From: Rhodosorus marinus
Taxonomy: Eukaryota > Rhodophyta > Stylonematophyceae > Stylonematales > Stylonemataceae
Direction: 5' to 3'
NCBI GenBank assembly: GCA_029953675.1
Contig: JAMWBK010000012.1
Coordinates: 62,001-126,000 of the forward strand
Length of the DNA: 64,000 bases
Positions 31,344-42,034 of the stretch are shown here, piece by piece. How positions within the stretch are numbered: position 1 is the stretch's first letter; each line of letters opens with the position of its first letter. The translations under genes were made by a program, and so were the position numbers. Under the pieces are notes generated by a model. It saw only the letters and a list, made by a program, of their open reading frames with translations. It did no database searches and was not told the origin of the DNA.

Positions 31344-31375
31344 TTTGGCCCTAAGGATGATTACTTAGGGCCAAA
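31344..31375. repeat. Perfect 12-bp inverted repeat at a retroelement 5' junction
   Basis: TTTGGCCCTAAG (31344-31355) and CTTAGGGCCAAA (31364-31375) with an 8-nt loop. Could act as a terminator hairpin in bacteria, but in this setting it is more likely a foldback scar from reverse transcription. Confidence 0.7.
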
Positions 31376-31574
31376 TTGTCGGCTTTCGAGACTCGGAATT
31401 AGAAAAAGAAGGCACCAAAGTTTGGAGAACTAAGACGGAGGTCAAGTATTTCTGCCATGGTTTCCTCACTTGCTGCGATTTCGAAAAAGGAGATGAGTCC
31501 AGAGTGGGCGGGCTAAGCGACGGTATGGCCAGAAATATTAAACAGTGGAAAAACTTTCTTATTTTCAGTACGGG

Positions 31575-32412
31575 ATGGGGGGGTGGGTCAGAGTGAGGGA
31601 TTATGACCTTCGAAATAAATACCTTCTTCTTAGTACAGCGAGTTTTCACTATCGCAATATTCAATCAATTTGCTCGCTTCTCTGGGATCATTTGGCCGAT
31701 TGAATATTTATATATTTTCCGATATGAAGACCCGGAAAACACTTACGGAAATTTCCATGAATTATAAATATATAGAAATTTCCCTTATTGTTATCGTTTA
31801 TTCAATAGCGCCAGACGTCGACTCAATACACCAAAAAAAATAATTTGCTGCTAAATCGGCCAAAGTGAATGCTCTTAAAACATGATATAAAAAGTCACAT
31901 TTTTTGTTTGTGAAATTTATCTTCGAATTTTCATGTCAAGCATAGAAAGATATCGAAAACGAACCATAAGGAATAGGAACACTATCATTTTCTTTTAGAT
32001 GCTAAGGGGAAAGTGGAAACCGCGCGTGTCCGGGGAGGGAGTGTCCGGGGAAACTCTGGGGGGTCTTTTGGGGGGTTGTCCGGAGAGTGTCAATCAATAT
32101 CTCAGCCAGAGTAGTAGCGGGAGGTCGTGTTGGGGATCTGTTGCGTTGATTAAGACTGAGTTGAAGGGTGAGTGACTTTTCAGGATCGCGCTTTGGGTAG
32201 ATTCGGGAACGGCGGTTGAGTGCGGTCGTGTAAATGGCTTTCTTTCAGGCGGCTTTGTGAAGTGGCGGAGGGAGGAGATATTCTAGCGTCAGGGATATAT
32301 AGGTGACTTGGTTGCAAGGGGAAGGAGGGTTTTGGGGTGATGGATTGGAGCAAGTAGTGACAGTCCTTCGAGGAAAAGCTGGAGAGTGGGTGAAGTTGGT
32401 TTTTTTTTGAGG
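31575..32412 (+). promoter_or_regulatory. Duplicated promoter flank of the intact sulfatase
   Basis: Aligns with 3360-4218. Contains a TATA-like GGGATATATAGG at about 32292-32303, roughly 110 bp before the ATG. Conserved GTGACTTGG-TTGCAAGGGG follows the TATA in both copies, so the transcription start is probably there. Confidence 0.65.
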
Positions 32413-34095
32413 ATGAAGAGGACTTTTTGGATATGGCTTGTTTTATTTGGGTGGTTCACCGCACTGGGCCCGGGAGAGGCCTTTGAGGGAAAGCCAAACG
32501 TGATTCTGATAGTGCTTGACGATCTTGGTTATCATGACCTAGGCATCCAAGGGAGTGAGGACGTCAAGTCCCCCAACATTGACAAGCTGGCGACAGATGG
32601 GGTTAGATTCACCGATGGATACGCTCCCCATCATTTTTGTGGACCTTCGCGGTCTGGTCTCTTCTCGGGTACTTATCCCTTCAGGATTGGCGCCGCATTC
32701 AATGCACCGAAGGACTACTGGGACAAAACAGTTGGACTGCCATTGGACGTGGAGATACTACCACAGACGATGAAGAAGGCAGGCTACAGGACTTACTGCG
32801 TCGGAAAGTGGCATTTGGGCCATACTGCAGATCATCACCCAAAAAACCGTGGATTCGACGGGTTCTTCGGGTTTCTCGGGGGCAGTTGGAACTATACGCT
32901 CTCTGAAATCTACGACGAGGAGCTTGACGATTTTGACTATATGTACAGGGGATTCCAGCGAGTTGAAGGCATTACCTACGCCACCGACGATTTTACGGAC
33001 GCCGCTATCTCGTATATATCGAAATCGAGGAGGCTTGAGGAACCTTTCTTTCTTTACCTAGCGTATAACGCTCCGCATGCTCCGTTTACTGCCAAAATCA
33101 GCGATCTCGACCTGAGCATTCCAGAAGACCGCATACAGCACGTAGGAATGATCACTGCAGTGGACAGGGGAGTTCGGAGAATTCGTGCCTACCTCGAGCA
33201 GATAGGACTTACTGAAGAAACCCTCATCATCTTCTCCAACGACAACGGTGGCCATGCCGACGGAGCAAACAACGAACCACTGAAGAGCTTCAAAAGCTCC
33301 TACAGAGATGGTGGATTGAGAGTTCCTTGGTTCCTAACTTGGCCGGGTGTTATCGATAGAGAGCAGACGTTTAGCTGTGCAGTCACGCACCTAGACATTT
33401 ACCCGACACTTCAAAATTTGGCTCAAGTTCCTCTCGACGACCGGAATCCCGCGCTTGTAGGTGTTGACCTGATGCCTTTCATCAAAAAGGTTGGTGAAGA
33501 CGACCCGGTGAATAGTGGACATCCTCACTCTTTTATTGCTTTTGGAGGTCCAGATGATGAAGGAATATCTCGCGGTGTGCTTCGCGAAGGCCCTTGGAAA
33601 CTCCTAGTCTCAAGGGATGGAGTCACGCCGCCAAAACTCTACAACTTGGTGGCAGATATTGGCGAGAAGACGAATCTCGCAGGGGTATACCCAATTAAGA
33701 CGGCAAGGATGCTCAACGACTGGAGAGAATGGAACAGGGATAACATTCCACCAGTTTACGCAAGAGAGCGAGCCCCAAATCCCCTACGACTAGAACTTTC
33801 TGTAGTAGAGAACAAGTTGACAACGACCCCGGGCTTCCCGATCTCATTTCAGGCTACAGGGTCGAGCACTGAAGGCGAAAGCGTTGATTATTATTGGGAA
33901 ACTTTCGTTCCGTCCCGTATTTACGCAGCGAATTTTCGGGATGTATGGACAAAGGGCGTGACTAGTACTGGACGACGACAGAGCTCCATAGCCATAACCT
34001 ACCCTTTCGCTGGTGACTACATTGTTCGCGTCAACATTGAAACCGAGCGATGGGTATTGTGGAAGGACGTCCAGATTGAAGTCACGTCGGACTAG
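32413..34095 (+). CDS. Secreted type I sulfatase (formylglycine-dependent, arylsulfatase-like)
   Basis: 560 residues from the ATG at 32413, chosen because MKRTFWIWLVLFGWFTALG is a good signal peptide; an upstream in-frame codon at 32386 is a GTG. It hydrolyses sulfate esters, and in a red alga sulfated galactans are plausible substrates (inference). Landmarks: metal-binding LDDLGYHD at 35-42, the activation motif CGPSR at 76-80 whose Cys76 would become formylglycine, GKWHLG at 131-136, His222 in NAPHAP, SNDNGG at 275-280, and RDGGLRVP at 298-305 with nearby lysines 291 and 294. All catalytic positions expected of family S1 appear present. The last 100 or so residues form a beta-rich C-terminal part without recognised carbohydrate-binding motifs. 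A decayed duplicate lies 28 kb upstream in this window. Confidence 0.92.
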   Translation: MKRTFWIWLVLFGWFTALGPGEAFEGKPNVILIVLDDLGYHDLGIQGSEDVKSPNIDKLATDGVRFTDGYAPHHFCGPSRSGLFSGTYPFRIGAAFNAPKDYWDKTVGLPLDVEILPQTMKKAGYRTYCVGKWHLGHTADHHPKNRGFDGFFGFLGGSWNYTLSEIYDEELDDFDYMYRGFQRVEGITYATDDFTDAAISYISKSRRLEEPFFLYLAYNAPHAPFTAKISDLDLSIPEDRIQHVGMITAVDRGVRRIRAYLEQIGLTEETLIIFSNDNGGHADGANNEPLKSFKSSYRDGGLRVPWFLTWPGVIDREQTFSCAVTHLDIYPTLQNLAQVPLDDRNPALVGVDLMPFIKKVGEDDPVNSGHPHSFIAFGGPDDEGISRGVLREGPWKLLVSRDGVTPPKLYNLVADIGEKTNLAGVYPIKTARMLNDWREWNRDNIPPVYARERAPNPLRLELSVVENKLTTTPGFPISFQATGSSTEGESVDYYWETFVPSRIYAANFRDVWTKGVTSTGRRQSSIAITYPFAGDYIVRVNIETERWVLWKDVQIEVTSD

Positions 34096-34403
34096 GTCTG
34101 CACAGAACCTTTGGGTGTAATTTTAGGGGGGGAGAAGGAATTTCTCCCTGTTCCCTAGCTTAATCGTAAACTTTACAATGCGTGCTTGCTGAAGCGTAAC
34201 AATCGCTGAGAGCCACCAACTAGCAACCGGAACCCGGTTTACTGGCATGCGTGATCGAAACCGTAGGGGTGGCACTTCCACCCGGAGGAGTACCACTTAA
34301 AAACATAGCAAGCATAAGAAGTGTAAAAGAGTAACATTGTAGACTGTTTTGAGGAAAAGCGCAGAGAAACCACTGCATGTAAAGCATTGAGAACTGAGAA
34401 AAT
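34096..34403. other. Sulfatase 3' flank
   Basis: No gene. Expected to hold the sulfatase 3' UTR. No clear AATAAA seen immediately after the stop. Confidence 0.4.
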
Positions 34404-34880
34404 TTTTTAATCGGAGACTGAAAAAAAAATCCCAGAGGGGAAAAAAGAGACTAAGCGCGTCGAAGGTCGCGCGCCTCCAGCATCGAACGAATGGTTTAAT
34501 CGGAGGCTGAAAAAAAAACCCCGAGGGGAAAAAAAGACTAAGCGCGGCGAAGTACTCGCGCCTCCAACATCAAAGCGGCATTCATGCGCCACAGCAGGAA
34601 ACTTAAGCGGGTAAACAACGATTGAAGACGGTCAGGGCGTTCGCGGAACAACTCCCGAAGCCAGCGAGAACCAACAGAGTCCATGAACCCAAAGCAGCAT
34701 CAAAGCAGCGTTCAAACGCCACAGCAAGAAAATTAAACGAGCAAACAACGAAGTCAGACGGTCGGGGCGTTCGCGGAATAATTGCGGAAGCCACGAGAAC
34801 CAACGGAATCCAGAAACCTAAAGCACTAGATGCTTTAGGTTTCTGGATTCCGTTGTCCAGAGGTACGAGGCGATGAGCTA
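34404..34880 (-). mobile_element. Nested RLE-C fragments (one inserted into another)
   Basis: An older RLE-C copy (34404-34484 and 34695-34880) is split by a younger one (34485-34694). The insertion is flanked by CAGCATC at 34478-34484 and 34695-34701, a 7-bp target duplication. The young copy is almost identical to those at 19874 and 30975. The outer copy ends in a perfect palindrome (34801-34855). Confidence 0.85.
34801..34855. repeat. Perfect palindrome, 25-bp arms with 5-nt loop
   Basis: Arms 34801-34825 and 34831-34855 are exact reverse complements, with CTAGA between them. The left arm is ordinary RLE-C sequence (around CCAGAAACCTAAAGCA) and the right arm is its inverted copy. Confidence 0.9.
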
Positions 34881-34924
34881 GAGAACGGGCGAGTTGATAA
34901 AGGAAACTAACCACAAGGTAGGTT

Positions 34925-36567
34925 GAGGGGGTTTGAGATTTTTTTTCGGTTGCGTCTTGAGTCGTACTCGGGTTTGAGAGTGCTCTTCGTAGGAAGCGCT
35001 TCCTCTGGTAGCCCCCGGCATTTTCTGGTTTCGTGGTTTGTTGCCCGGGCACTCTACCTTCTGGGTGGGTTCGCCCTAAGGAGTTGTCTGTCCTGTGGCG
35101 TTGGGTTGCGGGTTTTTTTTGGTCGGGGTTCGGTGGTGAAAATCCTGTTCAGCACATCCTCTCCTGATGGCCGGGGTCTCTCCGCGCCCCGCACCCTCGG
35201 GAGCGGAGCTCCCCGGTGACGAGGTGTCCATTGGGGCCGGACACGGCGTTTGCCTCAGCTCGGGCCCTTTCTCCACGCAGGTGTAGTTGAAGAGGCTTCT
35301 GGTACGCAAGTGCATGCCCTTCTCTCCGCGGTTACAAGCTTGATCACCGCCGCGGTTGACCGAGGTGTCCTACCCCAGCTAACCCAGCGACTCGGTTGCT
35401 GGAATCGGGGCTAATGTCGGGGAGGGGAGAGCGGGTCCAAAACGAGCCTCCGCGCTCGGTACTGGAGGAAAACGTTGTTGTCAATCTGAGGGAATCGGTT
35501 TGGAGGCGCGTGAATCCGTTTCGCCATCCTTAGCAGTCCAATCCTCCACCGCGGACTTTCCGTTCCTGGGCAAGCCCTCCAGGGGTCAACAGCTCCCGGC
35601 CCAGGCTGGTGCGAGTGGTCGACCCAACGCGGGGCCTTCTTACATCCAGGTACTGCGGAAGGGCACCACTGCCGCCCGTACGGCCGCTATGGTACTTTTC
35701 TTACCACCGCAAGAGCCTCAGCGTGGTCCTACCGAAACGGCTTTGGAATTTGTACAGGTGCGGAACGTTCGGCCGCAAGCAACCCGTGGCCAGGTTCCGA
35801 ACACGCGCGATTTCCTGAACGTCTTTGCGGAGTCCTTGGGCTGTATTCGAGACGAATTTAGTTTTGCCAACTACGAGGGTCGGGACGTCCTTTTCCTCTT
35901 TCCAGCGAACGCGGCAACCTACCTCCAGGCCTTGCTGGGCAAACCCACCAAATAGTGGGCCTGAGAGCGCCCGCTGGCTGCATTCGCACCCACAGGTCGC
36001 CAAGCATTTCGCGTTTGACCGTTTCTCGGGGCAATTTCTGTCCCCGGAGCAGACTGACGGGCTCTCCGAACAGGAGAGCAGCGTGAAGGAGGCAGCCATC
36101 CATTGGCTTCGCATTCACCGCATCGAGTGGATTTTGTTGGAGCGGTTCCGGTCAGGCCCGCGTCACCTGCGTACGGCCGTCTCCACCTTCTTTGATCAGG
36201 AGAGGCGCCTCGTGCTAGCTTCACATTACAATGCAGAGCTAAAGCGGCTTGGGGTTTTGGAGGGCTCTGCCCGTAGTACCAGGTCCCGTGAGAGTGGCGA
36301 CACTGTAGCGGCGGAGGACATGTCTCTTGAAAGAGTCCCGATGGATTTGTCGAATCTCGACGTCAACATACCGCGAGTCTTGCGGAGCGGGCGTGTGACA
36401 CCTTTAGGGCGGCCATACAGCACTCGCGTTAGGGCAGACTCCCCAGGGTCAAAGAGGGAGCAAGACGATTAGTTCCTCTGGTTTGGCTGCGAGTTCGGAG
36501 CCAATGGACCTGCAGGCTTTCGTTCAGAAAGAGGGTGTAGACTGGGGTATCTGGCGGACGCGTTTTC
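34925..36567 (+). mobile_element. RLE-A' subfamily, 5' part (plus orientation)
   Basis: Contains the 5' UTR with the palindrome GGAAGCGCTTCC near 35000, ORF1, the ORF1-ORF2 junction with a GGCTGCGA hairpin, and the first 20 or so codons of ORF2 (MDLQAFVQKEGVDWGIWRT). It then breaks at 36567, where an inverted piece of the same family begins. Confidence 0.82.
35130..36472 (+). pseudogene. RLE-A' ORF1 (frameshifted)
   Basis: Several frames cover ORF1. The N-terminal block ASGTQVHALLSAVTSLITA lies near 35300. From 35500 the frame is open as PFLGKPSRGQQLPAQAGASG, then FANYEGRDVLFLFPANAATYL, and a shift near 35955 leads to SVKEAAIHWLRIHRIEWILLERF and the C-terminal SPGSKREQDD with stop at 36470-36472. 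Diverged from RLE-A ORF1 but collinear. Dead by frameshift. Confidence 0.8.
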
Positions 36568-37082
36568 CCTCGCCAGGAGACCCGATTCCAGCCCCCCTAG
36601 CTTCTGGGTGAGCTGAGGAATGACACCACGTTCGCCCGCGGCCGTAATCAGGCTTGTTACAGCAGAGAGCAGGGCACGCACTTGCGTACCAGAGGCGCCC
36701 TGTAACTCCACCTGCGTGGAGAAAGGGCCCGCACGAAGAGACACTCTGTGTCCACCCTCAGTAGACACCTCCGCCCGCGGGGTCTCCGGATCCTAGGAGT
36801 GGAGCGCGGAGGAACCCCGGCCATCACGGAAGAGTATGTTGAACAGGAGTTTCACGAAGGAACCCGACCCAAATATCCCGCACAATCCAGCGCCGCAGAC
36901 CGAAAACTCTGGATCGAACACACCCAAAGGGGGAGAATCCCCGATAACCAACCACGAAACCCCCAAAAGCGGGGGAAAAGACAGCGAGAGGATGCCCCTG
37001 CAACGAGGAACACTCTCGGACCGCAACACGACTCCAATCGCAATCCGGAAACCAACTCAAATCCCCCTAATAACAAGCATTA
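36568..37082 (-). mobile_element. RLE-A' 5' end in inverted orientation
   Basis: Minus strand carries the ORF1 N-terminus (VELQGASGTQVRALLSAVTSLI) and the 5' UTR up to about 37082. It faces the plus-strand copy tail to tail. The 5' end directly meets the 3' tail of another RLE-A-like fragment at 37083. Confidence 0.78.
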
Positions 37083-37240
37083 CCAGCATATCCTGAAGCG
37101 CTACGCAAGGCGTGAAAAGGAACTAAGAACTAGGAAGGGAAGCGTGCAAACCCAGGCGCCGATCACGCGCCTCGGCAAGTATGCTGCTAGAATATCGCCA
37201 CAGGGCGGCACTCAAACGCCGTAAAAGCGCCAAAGTAGTA
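37083..37240 (-). mobile_element. RLE-A-like 3' end fragment
   Basis: 3' hairpin region AGCATATCCTGAAGCGCTACGC, then the complement of the ORF2 terminus. About 155 bp. Confidence 0.75.
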
Positions 37241-38590
37241 TACGGGTAGCTTGAAGTAAAGGCGACGAAGACCCAAGGCTATCCAGGAAGACATCGGTCT
37301 AAGCTTTGCGGTGAGCAAGACAACAATTGGGTTATAAGTTGCGATATACAGGGTACGAGACGGTCGCTTAGTTGCACAAGAGACTTCTGATGGGCGCATC
37401 AGAATTCAGGATGTGCCAGGAAACGTTACCGCTATGTCCCAACTTACGATGCCAACTCATCAGCGTGTTGTCTATCTCCTCAGTTTTGGCTACATAGCCG
37501 TTATCGCTTCCTGACACATCCTGAATTCTGGTGCGCCCGTCAGAAGTCCCTTGTGCCACTAGGCGACCCTCTCATACCCTGTATATCGCAACTTTCGTGT
37601 TGAAGCGAACCTCATAACCCTTCTTTGTCAGTACTCTTACTGACAAGATGTTGCCCGTCGCCAATGGTGCATAGAGTACGTTCCGGATTTCATACTCCAC
37701 TCCCATCATTTTCACACAAACTGAGCCCGCCTCCTTTGCTTGTGCATTCAGCACCACTTGCTGTGCGGATTCTAAGCGGGTCAATCTTATTCAACTCCAC
37801 GAAATAATTCCTTTCGGGAGTCATGTGCTGACTCGCCCTGGAGTCCACCAACCAGCTCGACGTCTCACCCGGGTTGCAGTGTGATTCACTGACTTCGGCG
37901 GTCACCAATTCTCTTTGACCCCCTCTCTCCTCATTGTCTCGGAGTCTCCTCCTGCATTCTTTCTTCCAATGCCCTGCATTTCCGCAGTAATGGCATTCGC
38001 CGAATTTCTTGGTGATCTTTTACGCTGCCATTGCCGTTACTTCGGGCCTTTTTTCCACTTATCTTTTTCGACGTGCCCTGCCTCACAGAAGCTCCGCGCG
38101 GAGCTTCTCTGTGACCTCAGCGAGTGTTGGAACATCGCTCTGATTTCGTTGGATTTCGGCGAAGGTTTCGCAGTCTCTCGGAAGACTTTTCAACAAACGA
38201 TACGTTGCCTATGTGTTGCTGACGTCTTCCCCAAGCAGCTCCAACTCGATCCTGATACGGTTAAACTTCTTCACGTTTTCTCTCACCCCGACCTCGGAAT
38301 CCATGTCGAAAGAATGAAAGGAACCGATAAGGCGGAACTTGTTCTCAATCCTAGTGGATCTGAAAGCCTTTTCCAATTCCGTCCACAATTTCCCTGCGTG
38401 GTCGCTACACCTCATCGCGTAGTCAATGTACTCTGTCCCCATCGACTCGACCATCAAACTCAATGCCGCATCACTAGCATCCGTTCCAACGCCATGCTTT
38501 TCTCCTTCTGTTAGAGCCTCCAGGACAGCCGCACCTCGCTTCTTCGCAGCCCTCTTTATCCGGAAAGCCCATTCCGGATAGTTTACTTCG
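37241..38590 (-). pseudogene. Ty1/copia retrotransposon, gag-protease-pre-integrase fragment
   Basis: Minus strand, broken frames. Gag: ELEKAFRSTRIENKFRLIGS (38209-38463). A CCHC knuckle C-x2-C-x4-H-x4-C (CHYCGNAGHWKKEC) at about 37955-37996. Protease: WLVDSRASQHMTPERNYF (37690-37908), with Arg in place of the usual Gly of DSGAS. Then EIRNVLYAPLATGNILSV and the GAG-pre-integrase block MSWHRKLGHSGNVSW (37368-37559). Downstream it folds back on itself as an inverted repeat (37344-37596). Integrase and reverse transcriptase are missing. Confidence 0.85.
37344..37596. repeat. Imperfect inverted repeat, about 75-85-bp arms
   Basis: The arm at 37344-37419 (GTTGCGATATACAGGGTA ... CAGAATTCAGGATGTG) reappears as reverse complement at 37508-37596, with about ten differences and roughly 90 bp between. 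It lies inside the copia fragment. Confidence 0.82.
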
Positions 38591-38825
38591 CTCAGTTATG
38601 GAATCAACTGCCTTTCCTCAGAAATTATCTTTGTGCCCAGGTCTTGAACCCTGGGCTCATAACTCACCGCAACTCCCACAGGAATTGCTTCGATCTGAGT
38701 CAACCCCCGAGCAAAGGTCTCAGGGGAAGGCAGCGAGAGGATGCGCCTGCAACGAGGGAACACTCTCGGACCCGAACACGACTCCAACCGCAACCGAAAA
38801 CCAACTCAAACCCCAAAAGAAAACC
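38591..38825 (-). mobile_element. RLE-A' mosaic remnant (reverse transcriptase piece plus 5' UTR)
   Basis: About 38685-38735 matches the TLARGLTQIEA segment of ORF2. It is joined to about 95 bp of A' 5' UTR (GCAGCGAGAGGATGC ... CCAACTCAAA) also seen at 36980-37075. Confidence 0.6.
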
Positions 38826-38932
38826 TTGCTGTACTGCTTTTTACTGGCTTTACTCGCCTACGCTGCTTTTTACTGGACTTCACTGGACTTTACTAGCATA
38901 GCCTGAAGCGCTACGCAAGGCGTGAAGATGAA

Positions 38933-41900
38933 CTAATAACTAGGGAGGGAAGTATGCAACCCCAGGCGCCGATGGCGCGCCTCGGACAGCATGTCGCTGG
39001 AATATCGCCAAAGGGAGACACTTAAACGCCTCAAGAGCGCCAAATATTCAGTAGGATGCTCAGCAAAACATTTCCGCAACCACTCTAAACCCGACTTATC
39101 CACGTGACCAAAGCTTTCCACAATGAATGGCTGGAACCGGTGAGAGCGACCCTCAGCGCAAGGCAGACTGGCCATGCTCTCAGCATACCGTCGTTCCTTA
39201 ACTCTTCGAAGGGCTGAAGCCGCGGCCCCCCGGCGGCGGGCGGCTGCGGTGAGGTGGGCGCTGGCCACGGGGCAGGTAATCGCAAGGTCCACATATGTTG
39301 AGCGTCTGGCAGCAGCGTCAGAGACGAGGAGATCGGCTATACAACGGGGCGGTGCAGAGTCCGAGATGGATCTGGGCAGTTCCGACTCAACCTCAACCGT
39401 ATGCCCTATTCGAGTCAAAAATTCGCTGAGGATGTACTTGAGGCGAGTGTGACGCCTCGTACGGAGACCTCGCAACAGTCCGCAGGAACCCAGGAAGTGG
39501 TAGCCACAAGCGTCAATCCGGCTCTCACATCCCTGACAGAAAGACGGCCGATTAGAGTGCCACGGAGCCTGTGGCAAACCGAGATAGATCCGTGCGGCAG
39601 AACGGAACTGGAAAGCATCGAGACGATGACTCAATGACGACGGTAGAGTGGTTAACCACAAGTGCGAGAGGTGGCCTCCCATGCCGCGGAGACGAGCGGC
39701 AGTGGTAGGCGGCGTGAGAGGAGAATTGAGCATGACTGTGTGAGCGGCACTGTGTTGGCCCCAGGTGAGGCTATGTTGAATCACATCAGTGCGGGAGCTC
39801 CACAATCGGCTCAAACCCGGGTAGTCTGCAACAGGGGACCCGGGGCTAGCCTCTCCGTCATCGGCAAGAACTCGGTCGAGGGGAGAATCCTCAATCGCTT
39901 CAGCTCGTCCCCATAACAGCTCCCTCCAGGAACGAAAGCGGGACCGATTTGCGTCCGGCACGGCGTTGCACCTCCTGAACGCGTGTTGAAGACCATCATA
40001 AATTGTCAAAAGCGGGGGCGGCAGGGTCACTGGATCCTCGTTGGTCAAAGCTCGAGCCAAGAGGCAGGCACTTCGCATCTGGAAGGTCACCAACGTTCGC
40101 AGCGCGGTAGCCCAGGAGGCAACCGCCGCTGGCGAGCATACCAGCCCACGGTCTGCGACGCCGAATCCCCCTAATCGCAACGGTAGAGCGATCTGTGCAC
40201 GAATAAAGTCCCTGTCGGGAGCAGCTTCAAGATCGAGGGGCTCATCCAAGAGCGTTCCCCAGTGTTGCAGGGTCATTTCGTCGGCTTTAGCCGCGATCCA
40301 CGAGCCCCAAGCTGGAGGCAGGCTGCGCAACCAGTAGTTGAGTCTGGGACCGGCACAAAAGCGGGAAAGCAAGCAGGCCGATTGCAGCATGCTGTCGGGT
40401 AGGTGCTCAATGGCGTCGGTGAGTTGCTTGTGCCGTGCCAAAACTCGCTCGCAGGATGCTTGGACAAAGTTGTCAGTCCCCAATCCGACGCCGTGGTGTT
40501 CGAACCCTTCACGTTCGCTGATTAGTCGCAGAGTGGGTGGCAGAGAGTTCAGCGACACGTCCCTCGTGGGGAGAAAGCGACATTTTTCTGTTTCCACAGT
40601 CAAACCGACGCGACGTGCAATCGCTTCGATCGCGGTCAGTCCCCTAGCCAGGGTGTCAGGGGTGCCCAGCAATGTTACGTCATCGTGGTACGCGCAGATT
40701 CGAAGATCCGAGACCTCAGTCGAAAGACGTAAAAGTACGAGCTGTAGGGCACAGGCATGAAGAAGAGGTCCGCAAGGGTCGCCTTGTTGGACGCCAGTAT
40801 GTGCTTGAAAAACAGTGCCCTCCGTTGTCAAGTAGGGGAGGCTCTCCCCTCCGTAAATACCCGATAGAAACGGCCACGCCTCCGGAAACACACGTCGGAG
40901 CACCTCTAGCGCATGCGTCCGCGACACGCTGTTGAATGCGTTCCGGAAATCAACCACCAAGACTCCCCACTCCGGCCTACTGGCGCGTTCTAGCTCGATC
41001 CCATGGGTGATCAGTTCGCAACCCCCAGAAAATCCCACCCCTACTTGCAAGGGCGCCATAAAAGCTGTGACGCGCTGGCGAAGGCGCTGGCATAGCCACC
41101 TCCCGGCTAACTTCCGTAGGCTCTCCACCATCCCGATCGGCCGGAGACGCGGGTGGGCCGGCTGGTGGTCAGGTTTCGTGAGCAAGCAAAGCTGTGCCTG
41201 CCGGAGATGTTCCCATGGCGCGGACGCACCCGATACGCCCTGGAACAACTTGTTAAGGATCCTCAGAAGCGCGCTCTGGCCAGGCTGGCTCAGGGCCTGC
41301 AATAGCTCTGTTCTTAGTCCGGAGGGTCCGGGACAGCGTCCCCGACGCGAGGTACGAAGCAAATCCTCCAGGTCAGACTCACTGAGCGTCAGATCGATGC
41401 GAAACCTGGCCAACTCCGGACGGTCCAAGAATACCTCGAATTCAGGGGACAAATCCACGTCGGACTCAGGGAACAAAGACGACACCGTCTGGGCGAGACT
41501 ATCATCGTAGGGGAGGACAGGCGCCTGGCCCTCCAAACCCGCGCCGCTCGACTTAAATCGCCCACTGCTACCAATTTCTGTACTCGAGCTGGCACGGGCG
41601 ACACTGTGCCATGCCGAGTCCGACGGGCGGATGGTGCTGACGACGCCAAATAGCTGCGCTGTAGTACTTCGAAGTCTCCCTTCAAGAACAGGGCCAGTCG
41701 GTCTCGTACTCGCCATCTGCGCTCCGATGTGTGAATGGGGGCCAGAATCAGGCGCGGCATGACCCCCAGAAAAACCCAAATGACTGTGTCCCGAATGTTG
41801 CGAGCCAGGCTCGTGAAGATGAAATCGAGAATGGTTCCAGCTACTAGAAGGTCTCCACGAGGAAGGACGACTGGGGGAATGCCCCCACGGAGGGGAAGCG

Positions 41901-42003
41901 AGCCTCCTTCCAAAGAAATCCACCGCCGGAGCCAACTCCGAAAACGCGTACGCCAAATGCCCCAGTCTCCGCCCTCCTTCAGGACATAAGACTGTAGATC
42001 CAT
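38933..42003 (-). pseudogene. RLE-A ORF2: reverse transcriptase plus restriction-like endonuclease (one frameshift, copy A3)
   Basis: Consensus length about 1023 residues from the ATG at 42001-42003. Order: N-terminal region without endonuclease (about 1-230), reverse transcriptase with CPGPSGLRTE, VDFRNAFNSVS, GVQQGDPCGPLLHA and AYHDDVTLLG, thumb with [15 protein letters not shown], then RIYLGLPQAPW, the CQGC...HFLGSC finger, RTRRH, endonuclease CIADLLVSDAAARRSTYVDL, and FGHVDKSGLEWLRKCF to the end LHTSLPSY. The only lesion seen is one base missing in an A run near 41537, where copies A1 and A4 have AAAA and A3 has AAA. It may have been active recently. Confidence 0.9.
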
Positions 42004-42034
42004 AGGCTGCGACCTCGCAGCCGTGCCTGGAGCG
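42004..42034 (-). promoter_or_regulatory. Inter-ORF hairpin before the ORF2 start
   Basis: Between the ORF1 TAG and the ORF2 ATG (31 nt) lies GGCTGCG-AGGT-CGCAGCC, a 7-bp stem with a tetraloop ending two bases before the ATG. The same hairpin is present in copies at 10700 and 60736, and with changes in the A' copies near 6350 and 36485. Likely a translational signal, but not proven. Confidence 0.6.

Noticed and set aside
31344-31375. Rho-independent terminator
   Set aside because: A hairpin without a following T run, in eukaryotic DNA, at the edge of a retroelement fragment.
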